DNA of 64,000 nt, taken from NCBI GenBank assembly GCA_911728435.2, contig OU452210.1, forward strand, positions 6,882,001 to 6,946,000, in the 5' to 3' direction. Below are positions 1-12,100 of the stretch, one piece after another. Both the position numbers and the translations under genes were made by a program. The DNA is from Apoderus coryli (taxonomy: Eukaryota > Arthropoda > Insecta > Coleoptera > Attelabidae). The notes beneath the pieces are model-generated. The model searched no databases. It had not been told where the DNA came from and saw only the letters and a program-made list of their open reading frames with translations. The stretch's first letter is position 1; every line of letters begins with the position of its first letter.

Positions 1-271
1 ACAAAACGCAAAATGGACAACAAATTTGTACATAAGTTTACAAGGTAAAAAACTTACCATTTGACAAGAACGAAAATAACCTGTGTTGAGTAAATAGATA
101 AATGAAAATTCTGAATTTTATTTACACAACTCAGGTTATTTTCGTGTTTGCGAGTTGTTTTGGTGTATTATTTAGAGTTTGATGTTTTCTGTACACATAT
201 GTTTTTGTCAAATGGTAAGTTTTTTACCTTATAAACTTATGTACAAATTTGTTGTCCATTTTGCGTTTTGT
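1..271. repeat. Long foldback (inverted repeat) at the window edge
   Basis: Bases 1-70 are nearly identical to the reverse complement of 201-271 (about one mismatch plus small differences near the inner end). Bases 71-95 pair with 120-144 as an inner stem. The whole can form a nested hairpin of about 270 nt with an asymmetric bulge at 145-200. The left arm starts at the first base of the window, so the repeat may extend outside it. No ORF lies inside. It looks like a palindromic, MITE-like or Penelope-derived element, and a decayed hammerhead-like motif follows at 308-335. Confidence 0.8.
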
Positions 272-302
272 TTTCTCTTATGCGTTCGTTTTTTCTTTTT
301 TG

Positions 303-335
303 TAGGACTGATGATGGCTTGTTAAGCCGAATCTA
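303..335 (+). ncRNA. Decayed hammerhead-ribozyme-like motif
   Basis: CTGATGA (308-314) is followed by a perfect 5-bp stem II, GGCTT (316-320) with AAGCC (324-328), and then GAA. The next bases are TC where the catalytic core needs AAC, and no GUC cleavage triplet sits close by. It is probably an inactive copy of the hammerhead family seen elsewhere in the window. A TGTGGAGTTGA block follows at about 366, as it does behind the better copies. Confidence 0.4.
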
Positions 336-361
336 GTTTCCGTTTTCATAATTGAATTAAA

Positions 362-547
362 TATTGTGTGGAGTTGATTTCGAAAGTTTTTGTTTGTTTT
401 CTTTTATTTGAAATTGAAATAATATAGTGGTATATCGTACAAATTTGAGAAATCACACGTTTCATATTCATTGACGGTCTTATACCAGCGGAGACATGCA
501 AAAAATACTCTCAGCCACATAGTAAATAGTAGGTGAATATTGCTGAT
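362..547. repeat. Direct repeat, copy 1 (about 185 bp)
   Basis: This segment recurs at 680-878 at roughly 95 percent identity by eye. It begins with TATTGTGTGGAGTTGATTTC and ends with GGTGAATATTGCTGAT. There is no ORF. The two copies are separated by 132 bp, as expected of a tandem or near-tandem terminal repeat of a small retroelement derivative. Confidence 0.85.
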
Positions 548-679
548 GTTTCGAGGGACGTATGATCCTTTATTGGTGTTATATTACCAGATAATTTTGA
601 ACAAGTTGCAAATCTACATTTTTTAATATTACAGTTTGTCAAGATTTTTGAGATGCGGTTTTTGCAACTATAAGTTTAG

Positions 680-878
680 TATTATGTGGAGTTGATTTCG
701 AAAGTTTTTGTTTTGTTTTCTTTTATTTGAAACTGAAATAATATAGTGGTAGATCGTACAAATTTGAGAAATCATACGTTTCATATTCATTGATGGTCTT
801 ATACCAGCGGAGAGATGCAAGAAATACTCTCAGCCACATAGTAAATAGTAGGTGAATATCTAGGTGAATATTGCTGAT
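680..878. repeat. Direct repeat, copy 2
   Basis: Second copy of the 362-547 unit. It differs by scattered substitutions and by a 13-bp local duplication of the GGTGAATATCTA block near its end. Confidence 0.85.
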
Positions 879-1450
879 TTTTTTTTAAGTAATCCATATC
901 CAAGAGGAGTGACACATAAATATGTGGAATAAAATACGTCTTCTACGCAAAATAAATTATTTTGTTGTTTTTCTCAATCCCTTAATTTTCGTCTTTGTTT
1001 TATATATAAAACTTTTAGTTTTTGAGGTATCATAACCTGTCTACATATTCATATCTTCATCTTTATATTGATGAGTAGTCCGTACCCTATAGATGAGTCA
1101 AACGGGTGCCACCGAGTTCTATGGCCAAACCGGACATTTTTTCCATTTGTATTAAGGGTACGTTATATGTAGGTACTATATATCCTGTTTATCTTAAATA
1201 ATGTAAATATGCAATAAAATACCGGGCATATCATTAAAAAAAAAAAATACCGCGTAGCGTCTGTACCTAATTCAATTTAAAAATTCATAAAACTTATCGA
1301 GTGATCTTGAACATATGGTATAGTTAGCCAATTTAAACACCTGAACTTCCCAACATTTTTTAGAAGAATAATGATACATTCATATACATATTACAATTAC
1401 AAGATCAAACGAACTTATCTTAGTGAAGTTCGATCTTGATTATATGAACC
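879..1450. other. Non-coding AT-rich stretch, nothing recognised
   Basis: No supportable ORF, RNA gene or clear repeat was seen between the direct repeat and the foldback element that starts at 1451. Confidence 0.5.
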
Positions 1451-2450
1451 CTCGTCAAAATAAATAATAATAACTGTAGTTCCCTATATCATGTACTGAA
1501 TCACACGTTTATAGTAGCAAAAATGTGATACCTACATATACCTTTTATATTAGTACGTATGTCCACCACTATACATATTTTATCAATCATTCTGTTTAAA
1601 GTAATAAAATAAGTAAGTGTGTATGAATAACCAGATTTACTTAAGAATGTCTATTTTGCTCTCACAAGCAAAGTACTCGTATTCTATTTTCATTTGCTAA
1701 TTAGCTAAGCCCTTTCACTGTGAAGTATTTCCGTATACATTCGCGAAAACCTTACTATCACAAGTAAAGTCGGAGAGTGTTATCACAAACACATATATTT
1801 ATAATAATATAAATTTGTTGTAAGCCAACAAAGTTTCCGTGCGTTATCACAAACACACATAAACGTACCTAGTAGAGTTGGTATAAAAAATTGAAATATT
1901 TCTGTGTTATCAGAACTATTATGCTATCACAAGCAACCAGTAATAATATATTATATTATATTGAATTGATTTTATTGAAATTGATTATTGACTAACCTTC
2001 TATAATTTCTCCTTCTTCCGATCCACATGAATAATCCCTTTGGGGTTGTCTTGATGTGGAAGGAATATCCATCCAATCGATTTCACTATGGCCATCGCTA
2101 TCACTTATTTCGTTATTACGTTGTACTTTGTTAAATTTAGGATTTTTACATGAATAATATTCTAAATTACATAATTGTTGTTTTAATTTGCGTATTTTAT
2201 TTGATATTATTGTATCGTTTTCACTATCACTATCACTTGAAGTATTTTTAACTCTTTTAATTGCCTTTGGCATTTTTATTGATGTGTTTAATTCAGCACA
2301 CAAATAAGGAATGACTGATAAAATATGTATAGTGGTGGACATACCTACTAATATAAAAGGTATATGTAGGTATCACATTTTTTGCTACTATAAACGTGTG
2401 ATTCAGTACATGATATAGGGAACTACAGTTATTATTATTTATGAGACGAG
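1451..2450. mobile_element. Foldback element with about 140-bp inverted termini
   Basis: The left arm (1451-1592) is the near-perfect reverse complement of the right arm (2311-2450). I see only a few substitutions and one- or two-base indels. The 720-bp interior carries five short sub-repeats of the form TATCACAARCA (near 1662, 1757, 1780, 1842 and 1925), which could be transposase-binding sites, and one ORF on the minus strand. No transposase domain is recognisable, so the superfamily is unknown. The high similarity of the arms suggests fairly recent activity or gene conversion. Confidence 0.7.
1992..2342 (-). CDS. Hypothetical Ser/Asp-rich protein or first exon inside the foldback element
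   Basis: A 116-residue ORF that I do not recognise. It may start at the first methionine, which lies inside the inverted-repeat arm, or more plausibly at the internal MPKAIKRVK methionine about 23 residues later. The body holds an acidic/serine run (SSDSDSEND), a short basic helix-like stretch (NKIRKLKQQL) and an acidic end (SEEGEIIEG). The last codons read GAAG followed by GTTAGT, which resembles a splice donor, so this may be the first exon of an element-encoded protein whose remainder is lost. A chance ORF cannot be ruled out. Confidence 0.3.
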   Translation of the reverse strand: MSTTIHILSVIPYLCAELNTSIKMPKAIKRVKNTSSDSDSENDTIISNKIRKLKQQLCNLEYYSCKNPKFNKVQRNNEISDSDGHSEIDWMDIPSTSRQPQRDYSCGSEEGEIIEG

Positions 2451-3938
2451 GCTGAAATATAATTGTTGCTTATGTTAATTAAAGGAAAGTATGTATGGCA
2501 TATCCATTGACCCTCCAATATTCAAACTCCACAATTTCATTAACATATTCTAGTTCTATATGATTAATAAAAAAAAACATTTTAAGAGATATCGAATTCT
2601 TGGTGTGGTATATTGTTTACAACTGTTCATTGAGTTTTACCAAGTTTTCTCATTTAACGTAGCTGTCAGAGCCGGATTAACCGGCACTGGATTTGCATTA
2701 AAAGCGGTCTAGCTTAATGTAATTGATCTTTCTCGAATAAATTTCCTAAAGTGAATCGCAGGACCATGATTTCAAATCAATTAGTTAAAAGCTCCCGTTA
2801 AAACGTGAGTTTTATTATTCCGTTCATTCCATTCATATTATTACTTTATAGTTAAACCAATTCTATTCCCATAAACTTTAAAATCAGCAACTCAGTTTTA
2901 AACACAAAAATGGTTGAAATTTAGCTCTATTCCATTGAGGTTGATTTCGAACCGGTATGTTAGCCCTTGGGTCCTTGCCAATAATAACTAACTGAAAATG
3001 GAATTTACAGTTTACGCTATAACCACGAAATATCACTTTACTACCAATTCGATTTTAAATAGGTACTTCAATGAAATGGGAAACTAGACCATAAAATTTG
3101 TCGCATCCTATCTTTTGTTAACTTATAGACCCTCTATATTAATCGAATTTTATTTGAAAATATATAAATACACACTCTTTCACAACGGATTTACAGAGAG
3201 TCTCGAGTTAAGAAACAAATGATTGTAGAATTTAAAGAGCATTCCTTATTGTTTGCTGAAAATTGAGTAATGGCAATACGGAAAAATTTGGAGTACATTC
3301 TCTGTAAAGATTTTGGACAACACCAATAGAAAATTTGCCACCAACCCCTGGTGCTCTACTCAACTATGATTCCAATGTAAAAAATCCGCCTTAAATCTTT
3401 CTAAATAGTACACAACCGTGGCCGCAGCGACCCTAGTCTGATTTGGCATTGAGCAATCTAAAATCTTAGAAAGTAATGCACAAAATACATTGGTCCCAGA
3501 AGATACACATCTTTTTTTACTTATGGACGGCAAGTTCTTGCATTGTTGTCACTGTTAATGTATATGTCAAGTCTTTGTATCCCAGTAAAAAATATTTTAC
3601 TTCTTAGAAGTTCTTCAAAGTGTATGAAGCCCAAGTTAGAGAATTCGCCTCCAAAAAACATATGGAAATTGAGGAAATCTATCAAAAATCGAGCAATCGA
3701 ACATATACGAAATGTGGATACCGTTTTCATGAAACCATCACTGTGAATGTTTCGAGAAATTTCAGTGCTACCTTCTCACATTCGACAATCCGACACCTGC
3801 CATTTACACACCCTTAAGATAGCTAGAAATTCAACTTTTGTGTTCACATCACATTAATGAAGTTTTTTCTTATATCAAAAACTTTGGTAAATATATTTTT
3901 CTTTGTTTATTCTTGAACCGTTATCCTATTTTTTTTTA
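2451..3938. other. Non-coding AT-rich stretch, nothing recognised
   Basis: Short ORFs around 3520-3820 overlap each other in several frames and show no domain or codon signal. No RNA gene or repeat was recognised. Confidence 0.5.
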
Positions 3939-4169
3939 AGTTGATTTTTGTTGAGGTGTTCGGTTCTGTTATTACAAAACTTTTTTAAACAAAAATAATA
4001 TCACATTTTAATTTTCGTCAATTTAATTACATAAAATGAATGATAACGACGTTTCGTTACGAATTTGTAACTTCTTCAGGTTTGAAATAATTTTTTCTAT
4101 TCAATGTGATTGTTTTTGTTTAAAAAAGTTTTGTAATAAAAGAACCGAACACCCCAAGAAAAATCAACC
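3939..4169. repeat. Inverted repeat with a hammerhead-like core in its loop
   Basis: The left arm (about 3939-4015) matches the reverse complement of the right arm (about 4103-4169) with only a few mismatches and a small indel. Shared blocks include GTGTTCGGTTCT and AAACTTTTTTAAAC. The 87-bp loop holds the hammerhead-like motif at 4045-4080. It looks like a palindromic, protein-less derivative of a ribozyme-bearing retroelement. Confidence 0.75.
4041..4087 (-). ncRNA. Hammerhead-ribozyme-like core
   Basis: On the minus strand, CTGAAGA (4079-4073) is followed by stem II GTTAC/GTAAC (5 bp, 6-nt loop), GAAAC (4055-4051) and GTC (4050-4048). Position 7 of a hammerhead core is variable, so CUGAAGA is acceptable. 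Stem III has no loop (GAAAC runs straight into GUC), so a single copy cannot close it and activity would need a dimer. Only about 3 bp of stem I (AAC/GTT) are visible. Confidence 0.5.
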
Positions 4170-4189
4170 GAAAAAAAATTTGGTAAATT

Positions 4190-4570
4190 GTCATTTGTTT
4201 TTCTCCTACTCGCAGTGCTCCTATGGTGTACAAAAAGCACAACATTTTCATCGTGCAATGGATCTACTTCTCGGCGGTTTGGGTCATAGACAAAGAAATT
4301 TCTATTAGCCCTTCCTTCGAAAACTTGGCGATTTTGCCTTGCTTCCTCACAATAATAATTGCTTGGATTGAGCAGGCACAATCTAGCTCTCCAACAACAT
4401 TGGCCTCCTCTTCCTATTCATCTGTTTTGATATTAGATAAATATTTTCTAATTTGCAAACGAAAATGAGGGGGTGTTCCGTCATGTTGGAAATACATATG
4501 TCTGATATTAATATGTTGGAGTAAGAACTGCACATTTTGTATGAAATCGAGATGAAAATTTTTGTCAATC
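4190..4570 (-). pseudogene. Decayed DDE transposase fragment
   Basis: Read across frameshifts and a stop, the minus strand gives FQHDGTPPHFRLQIRKYL, then IGRGGQCCWRARL and LNPSNYY. These correspond to the QDGAPPH...RWIGRGGP..WPPRSPDLNPLDFFLWG signature of a common arthropod DDE transposase family (Tc1/mariner-like, often found with DUF4817). The second catalytic aspartate block (HDG) and the WIGRGG block are recognisable; the SPDLNP block is eroded. At least two frame changes make it non-functional. Another copy of the same signature lies at 60431-60940. Confidence 0.6.
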
Positions 4571-6239
4571 TTTTTTCGAAAACATTGGGGAAAATTAATA
4601 TATTAATTTTAAGTTATTAAACTGCACCATAGATTAGAGGAATAATAATTGTAATATTAATGGAAAATGCAAAAGTTCATTTGGGGGTTGGTTACTGAGG
4701 GTTGGTTTCTGAGTGTTTCGGTTAGCCTAAATGTGTGAATTTCTCATACTAAAAATAACATTTCTTGTAAATTGGGCATTATTAGTAGAAATTGTTCTTT
4801 TGTGACAAAATTGAGTTTGAATTAATCACCTCCCCAAATTATGGTATCGCTATTAAAAAAAACTGGTAAATAAATAAAAGATGAAAGTATAGACGAAACT
4901 GAAATGCAAATCAGTAAAAAAATAATAATACATGCTATTGCCCCATTTGTCAATTTAAATCACGGGAATAGTGAAACTTCACGGCAACAGCGTTCCCTTA
5001 ATTTAAGGAAGTCATCTTTAAACCAATAATTCGCCTCCATACTGTTGTTTATGACCTGTACTGTCCTTGCAGGAAATATCATATTTACTAAGGTGTCTAT
5101 GAGCGAAACTTTCAAATCTCTCCTCAACGTAAATTTCAGACTTTAATAGCATTTGTGTTTATCTTCTCTTCTTTACGAAGATAAGTTTATTTTATAACCC
5201 ATTTAAGACTTTTTATAGTTTTGCCTGTGATTTTGGTTTTATGATAATTTTCTGATTTTAAGAGGCGTATTGTCACTACATAGATAAAATACTGATTATA
5301 TACACTGACTAGATAGTGTAAAGTGTTTATGCCGATGAAGGGAAATCGTTTTACGATATTCCTATATAATTGAGTTTTTTATTTCTGCGTATTTAACTTT
5401 TAAGGTTTATATACGTATAACTAAAGCAGAATTGTAAAAAACTAAGAAAACAGGATTTCACCAAGAAACTATGTTACATCGATGAATTGAGATGTTTGCC
5501 TTGGAATATTTTCGGCAAAATGCATCACACCGGTCTGCGCATTTCGTGACGATCCGCGGTTGGTAGTTGACGTCATTGATTACTCTATGCTGAATGGGTG
5601 AAAGATATAGACCCATATCGTATGTAGTTTATCCAGTTTTGAATAATGAAGCAGTATCAGAAGGAATTAAGTATTCCATCTTCGTTTAGATAAACGAATA
5701 ATCAACCAAAAATCATACGCAAAATTCCAATTCACCCTAAATTACATGTAACCTTCATCTTATTAACAAAGCGTCAATTAAATTGGGGTCTGTGGGTATT
5801 TAAACCAAATCCCCTGGTTAGGTAAAGTCGGCAAATTTGTCCGAAAAGTTTTTAACTATAGAAGTCCAAATATCATTGAATTAGGTAATTGAAAACATCA
5901 AAATCTGAAGGTGGTTCATGTTATTTTTACTTCTTGTACATTTCTTCAATTTCCTTGTCAGTAATACACATGCCATTTCGATTCTATTTGTACCCTGCAT
6001 CTTCAACATCTCAGAAGAGTGACGCAAATCAGAAAAATTAATTCAAGACTGTCATAATAATCGAAAAAATTAATAAAATTGTGGTAGAAGGCCTGAGATT
6101 GAAAGTAAGTGAGACAGCTGCGGCTAATTCCCAATCTTCACTAAAAATTTATGCAATATTTTACATGAACATTTTTTATACATGCTCAATCAAAAATTAC
6201 GTTAAAGTTTCATGCACGAATATGGCGCTATACAAGATG
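4571..6239. other. Non-coding AT-rich stretch
   Basis: No gene recognised. A perfect TGACGTCA palindrome (CRE/ATF type) occurs at 5568-5575, with nothing nearby to support a promoter. Confidence 0.45.
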
Positions 6240-6770
6240 TTTTTTTTTCGCCAAGGCAGAGAAATCGTCATGACACCTAGGGAGTTGCTTACCACTTCCC
6301 TAGGTATAATGTTATAGCAAGTGTTTTTTGACATGCCAAAGGAATAATCCTCACTGATTATCTCCAGAAGGATGAAAGCATCACTGGTGAATACTAAGAA
6401 ACTTTGTAGGACGAAGTGTAAAGAATAATTTGACAAAGAAAAAATTTAATCTTATTTTACCAATTTCATAGTGCAGCCCATAATATGTCGGTGTTTGCAA
6501 TGGCTAAAATCAACGAATTGAAGTTCAAATTATCCTTTCATTCAGTAACTATATTCATTCCTTTAGCCCCGAGCTTCTATTATTTGTTTCCTAACCTCAA
6601 AAGACAGCTCGGACATAAAACATTGGAGGTCAGTGAGGAAGTCATTCATGCTGTAAATGATGGAGCAACTAAAAACGAAAACTTACCAAAGCGTGTCTTT
6701 CCTTATCAAGCAGTTGTTTTTGTTTTGGAAAGTTATACTTTTCCTTTATGGTTTACAGTCTAGTAAAATG
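6240..6770 (+). pseudogene. Decayed mariner transposase, C-terminal half
   Basis: Reading across frames, 6310-6430 gives DMPKGIILTDYLQKDESITGEYY-like sequence, the mariner block before the second catalytic Asp. Next, 6480-6680 gives VFAMAKINELKFKL...LAPSFYYLFPNLKRQLGHK...EEVIHAVND, which matches the conserved mariner C-terminus around the third Asp (SPDLAPSDYYLFPNLK). The Asp in that block has become Phe (APSF), and there are several stops and frame changes, so it is a fossil. No inverted termini were identified. Confidence 0.7.
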
Positions 6771-9051
6771 AGACTTTAGCTTCTAGAATTAATGCGGAAG
6801 TTTTGTGAAGACCAATATTAAACTCATATTCTCATATTAATCATCACATTTTCTAATTTTGTATTTGTACACTACTCCTAGTCAATATTTAAAAAATATA
6901 AAGGACAGGGTTGCGTTTGCTATTGATCCATACAAACTTTGCAAAATGCAATTAGGGAAACAGGAAACTATAGAAAATCCAATTATGTTTTTGCAAGGTA
7001 TTCAGATTGAATGCCGCATCTACATCCACAAAAGTAGCATTGTCATGAAGCACGAAAACTTCTAGATAGTGTTTTAGTAAAGCATATTTATTTGAATTTT
7101 GTTTGGTTAGAACGATGTCGAATGAATATGAATACATAAGATTTAAAATTAAACTATCTGATGCACTGCCACCTGAAAATCAAGGGATTCAAAACAAGGG
7201 ATTACCTTTGTTTCAAGTTACAGCTGGCCATAAAGTTCCAGAGCTCTGATGAAGGCACAATAAATTTAAGCTTCCTTATAAAACCATTGTGCCTGCCAAA
7301 AAATTCCACAACCTCTTGTAATTTAAGTAAATACATGTTTCACCCAATCTGGGCATTATCAGGCAGTTCAACGAAAAAACAAAAATTGCTCACAACTTTG
7401 AAAACAATAAAATCAATTGCTCAACATCTTTAAGTTTTACAAATTCGTGTTATTAAAGATAACAGAAGTTGTACAAATCAAGTGCACATTCCAGTTATGC
7501 TCAGAAGGTGAACATTTTACTACCATCAATCAGTTTTTATATGGAAAATTTAGTTCTGTGTGGAAGTTTTTACATGATTATAAAAGTCACACTTATAGCT
7601 ATAGGTAGGTGTATATACAATAAGCAATTATATAAAACAAACAAAAAAGTTTGACAGAACAATATCATCTAACCAATCAAATGTCTAAATTAGCATATCT
7701 TTTATACACATTTAAGTTCTCAATACAAACTACCAAAATGTTTGAGATACTCTTGCACGTACAGTTTTATTCATACACTTAACTGAACTTCAGTTTCCTA
7801 TTACAATGCCCTTGTGTAGAACTGCCTCTATTCCCTATTGTCTCTCATAATTTCCACACGGTTAGTTTCACTACTGTACTGTTCAGAACACACAAATTGT
7901 CGATTGAACATGAGAAAAGCTAATAAAATGATTGAAACGAAGGATTCCTATATCGTAAACGTAAAATTAATACAGCTATTTAACATTGCCATTTTATTGA
8001 TATTTACCTATGTGTTATCATTTTATTAAAAAATATATAAAAAGATTTCATATTCAGTATCTATCTCATTCTAAATAGCATATGTTTATACAATAGATGT
8101 GGTTCTCATATTTGCCATTTATGTGTCGAAATTATAAACAATATTGTTAAATTAAAAATGTTCACTATAAATCCAATATAATCCAGGATTTAATGTTCAA
8201 ATTTCTATTTTTTTATTAAAAGTTTAATTGAAAACTGTTATTGAGTACCAAATGTGAGCATGAAATCTTACAATAACAATTTCCAAGATTATATTTGAAT
8301 AACTATTGGAACAAAATATCGTACAGTGTGTCAATTTGAAAACTCTACACCTTTAATTTTTCCTATCCAGTAAATAATATTATAAATAGAAAATAAACGT
8401 GATATTATTTTTAAATCTCCACCTTTAATTATTTTAATGCAACCTCTTGGTGTGGTAGGTTTTGAGTCATCAGTGTCTTCTGTCTGAGTTTTAGACAAGT
8501 TAGACACAAAGATAGAAGTTCTCTGGCGTTAAATGTCCAAATTACATTCCTGAAATGGCAATATTGTTAATATAAAAATGAGCTCACATCGAAAATCATT
8601 ATTAATAATATTATAATTATTATTAATTAATTAAAGTGTACCTGCATACAGTTGTTGGCTTAAGAAACAAATTACGTTAAGAATTATAATTTTCGCCGAA
8701 ATTCTGTACAATATTTTCAACTTCAAACTAAATATTTCCAAAATGAATTATTTATCATAAAATATACTAATAAAATATCTTTTCATTTAAAAACATCCAA
8801 AAAAATATTTTATATATTACGTATTTAGGAGTAAAATGAAATATTGAAAAAAAAAAATGTTGAGTCAATATTTCCATAAACTTCTATTGTGATATGTAGT
8901 AAATCTAATATTATGGCTTCCAGACATATATGGATTAGAAGTGTATCATGAAAAGGTTTTTGGTCATGATTAAATATCCTGGAAGATATATTAGTTCCAT
9001 TATTATACCTCTATTGTGTATTTATTTTCTTTTCGTATTTCTTATCTCCAG
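6771..9051. other. Upstream intron or intergenic sequence before the first visible SK exon
   Basis: No further SK exon (pore, S1-S6) was recognised here; the upstream part of the gene is presumably outside the window or beyond recognition. Small overlapping ORFs at 6860-7650 have no domain signal. Confidence 0.5.
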
Positions 9052-9162
9052 GGAGCTGGTTGTACAGCGTTATTGGTAGCAGTAGTATCTAGAAAATTAG
9101 AACTAACCCGAGCCGAAAAACATGTCCACAACTTTATGATGGATACCCAGCTTACTAAAAGG
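9052..9162 (+). CDS. SK: SK exon: end of S6 and start of the calmodulin-binding domain
   Basis: The acceptor is CTTATCTCCAG before 9052 and the donor is GTATGT at 9163. The exon encodes 37 residues in phase 0, from GAGCTALLV to DTQLTKR. Confidence 0.95.
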
Positions 9163-12100
9163 GTATGTTCATACAATATAACATTATATGTTACAGAAAA
9201 AAAGTTCTTGTAAATATATATACATACCTATATATAAATCAAATTTCCAATTTTATAATGGGGCATGGGCATTTGCATCATTCTAAACTTAAGGGTGATA
9301 GTCAAACCACATTGCACCGCCAGAGAAACTATTAAACACACGGTTGCACGTAATTTAGAAGATAATCAACATATTTTAAACGTTTATAACATATTCTTAC
9401 AATAATAAATTATCGCCTATGTCACTGTCACTACCTTCATTTGGATGTTCCACGCAATTTTTCCAATTCATTTCAGAAATTGCGTTAGCCTCATTGTCAA
9501 TTAAACACTAAAATTAAGGGTGGGGGCAACATTACTGTTTCAAACTCTTGCTTTAAGTTCATGGCAAATTTGCACAATCGGATTGAAAATACAAGGGTAA
9601 GGTGATAACCGTAATATTGTATGTCCCATACCTACTGCAAGCTCATCGCAATATTATTGTTTTTTAATACACTTACTTCTAAGCATTACCAGTAACTCTT
9701 TCCTTGTATAGCTTTACATACCATTGTCAAACAGTGTGCTTTAAACCAGGAGCTTAATTTATTTGACTAACGTTACTCATAAGTATCACACTATTTTGCG
9801 GAATATTAGGTAACAATTTATGTGTAGTGTCATGATGATAGCCAACACAAGATTCTCTAATATTTTTGCCAACAGAGATAGGGCATCTGGCAGCTACCCG
9901 TATTCAGAACCTGCATGTAAAATTGTCATTCTGTTACCGCGGTTCAATGGCGCGCGAGTAACACAATTTTCGCTAGAATCGCTCCAATCACTTGTCTCAT
10001 CTAAATAAACTATCGACCTTCTTTTTCCCTATATCCATAATTTTGTTTTAAATATGATCGCCACCATTCTCGAAGAAGCCATTCCATTAGAACTTGTCTT
10101 TTATTTACGTGTTTATATTTATCATTTAATACCGGTTTCGTCTATATCGAGTCTTTTAATTATATTACCTACATATTATAAATTTCCGTCTTATGACTTT
10201 TCATCACCGTGGTCTTAACATCGCAACATCACTTCTTTTCTTTCTTTCTGATATTGGCGTTTGCGTTATTTTCCAAACCGGGTGTTTTTGTAAATCTTCT
10301 ACAGCTTTTTTAAAACATTAATTCCCGCGCTACATTATTGTTTATAATTTCTTTAGCATCTATGTACAGATGAATTCTTGTATTTGTTTTATTGCTTTCA
10401 TTTTTATAAATCTCACTTAAACACCAAGGTTGAAACATTTTCAAAATCTCTACTAAACGTTAGGGAATAACAAGACTAACTGACTACCAAATTTATACAC
10501 TAAAATCTAGGGCATATATTTTTCTTCTCTTTAACAATAGGTATTATAGAGGGTTTTATTTATTTCAATTACCAAAGACATGCACATATAGTCAGTTGAC
10601 TTAATTTTGGAGATTACAGTATACCAAAGTTTTTCTCTAGCTGTCTAACAAACTTGCTAGTGCTTTTATTCTTATCACGAAAAAATCCAGCAAATCGTCA
10701 ATATTTTGTTTGAACTGCACCTTACTTAATACGTGTAATTGAAGATAAATGTCTCCTGCAAATATATAAATGCTATAAACTTATTTAATCTTATTTTAGC
10801 TAAAAAATGCAGCTGCTAACGTTTTGAGAGAAACGTGGCTTATATATAAGCATACAAGGCTAGTGAAAAGAGTTAACCCTGGAAAGGTTAGAACTCATCA
10901 AAGAAAATTCTTACTCGCTATTTACGCGTAAGTAGTTTTGAAACATCAGTTAGGTTTTGATTTTATTGTTATTTTACTTGAAATGTATTTTACAGGTTAA
11001 GGAAGGTTAAAATGGACCAACGAAAATTAATGGATAATGCGAACACTATAACTGATATGGCAAAGGTAAGAAATCATACAATTTACTAAGAAATTTTTTT
11101 TATTGAGAAATTAAGTAATATGAAATTTTGTTAAGTCAAAATCTGTTGATTATCAAATTTATCAAACACAATTATTATTGTAGAAGGAGATTGACAGGTT
11201 TATAGCTTTATGACTTAATACTCCAACTAAATTGATTTATATCATGTGCTGTGTCTGTGTGCGTAAACTTTGCAGGAATAATGGGTAGGTAATAGGCATG
11301 GCGTAAGAAATTGACCAATGACCATATGTAAACTTTCGTTTCGCTGAAATCACTAATATAGAAAATGTTTGTGTAGTTAGTAAATGTAAGTCCGTCTAAG
11401 TAGAAAATCACAAAACTTTTGCCTGCGGAAATTGATCAATTTAAATTTCACAACTTTAGGCTAGAGGAAAACATGTTTTTGCTTCACATTTTAGACGCTT
11501 TTTCAAACTTAACCACACAAAAAAAAACTTTCGGTGGCGTTACGGCATAATAACTTTCTCATAAAATATCTGAGGCTTTATAATAGCCGAAATAAGTTAT
11601 ATGGAAACATGTTCATTCACATTCTTCTAAATATAAACACGAAAAAAAGATCTTGCGGGAATGCGTCAATTTTGTTTTGTGATACTGAACTTTAGAAAAG
11701 CCGAAATCAGCTGCATAAATTAATAAATTTTCACTCCATTCTAGATGTTATTTTGAATGTAGGAAAACAAGAATAAGATTGCGAAAACACATCATTTCAA
11801 ATTTTCGGGGATTTTTTGAAAAATTATACAAACACACATCACGCAAGTAAGATATTTTTAGTTGCAACACATCATAATCCTCTTCCCAACCCTTGACACA
11901 GATGAATGAATAATATCTTTTCTTATTAACTTAATATCGCTCGTAGTCATTTTCATTTCGTGGTAAATTAAGGTATATAGGTACTTAAAGATAATCGAAA
12001 TCTTGTTTTTGCTTTACATTTTAGACATTCCTCAAAATATATCTGATATCAGAAAAATGTGTGAAAATACTCGTATATATTATTTTTAAGAGATAGGTAT

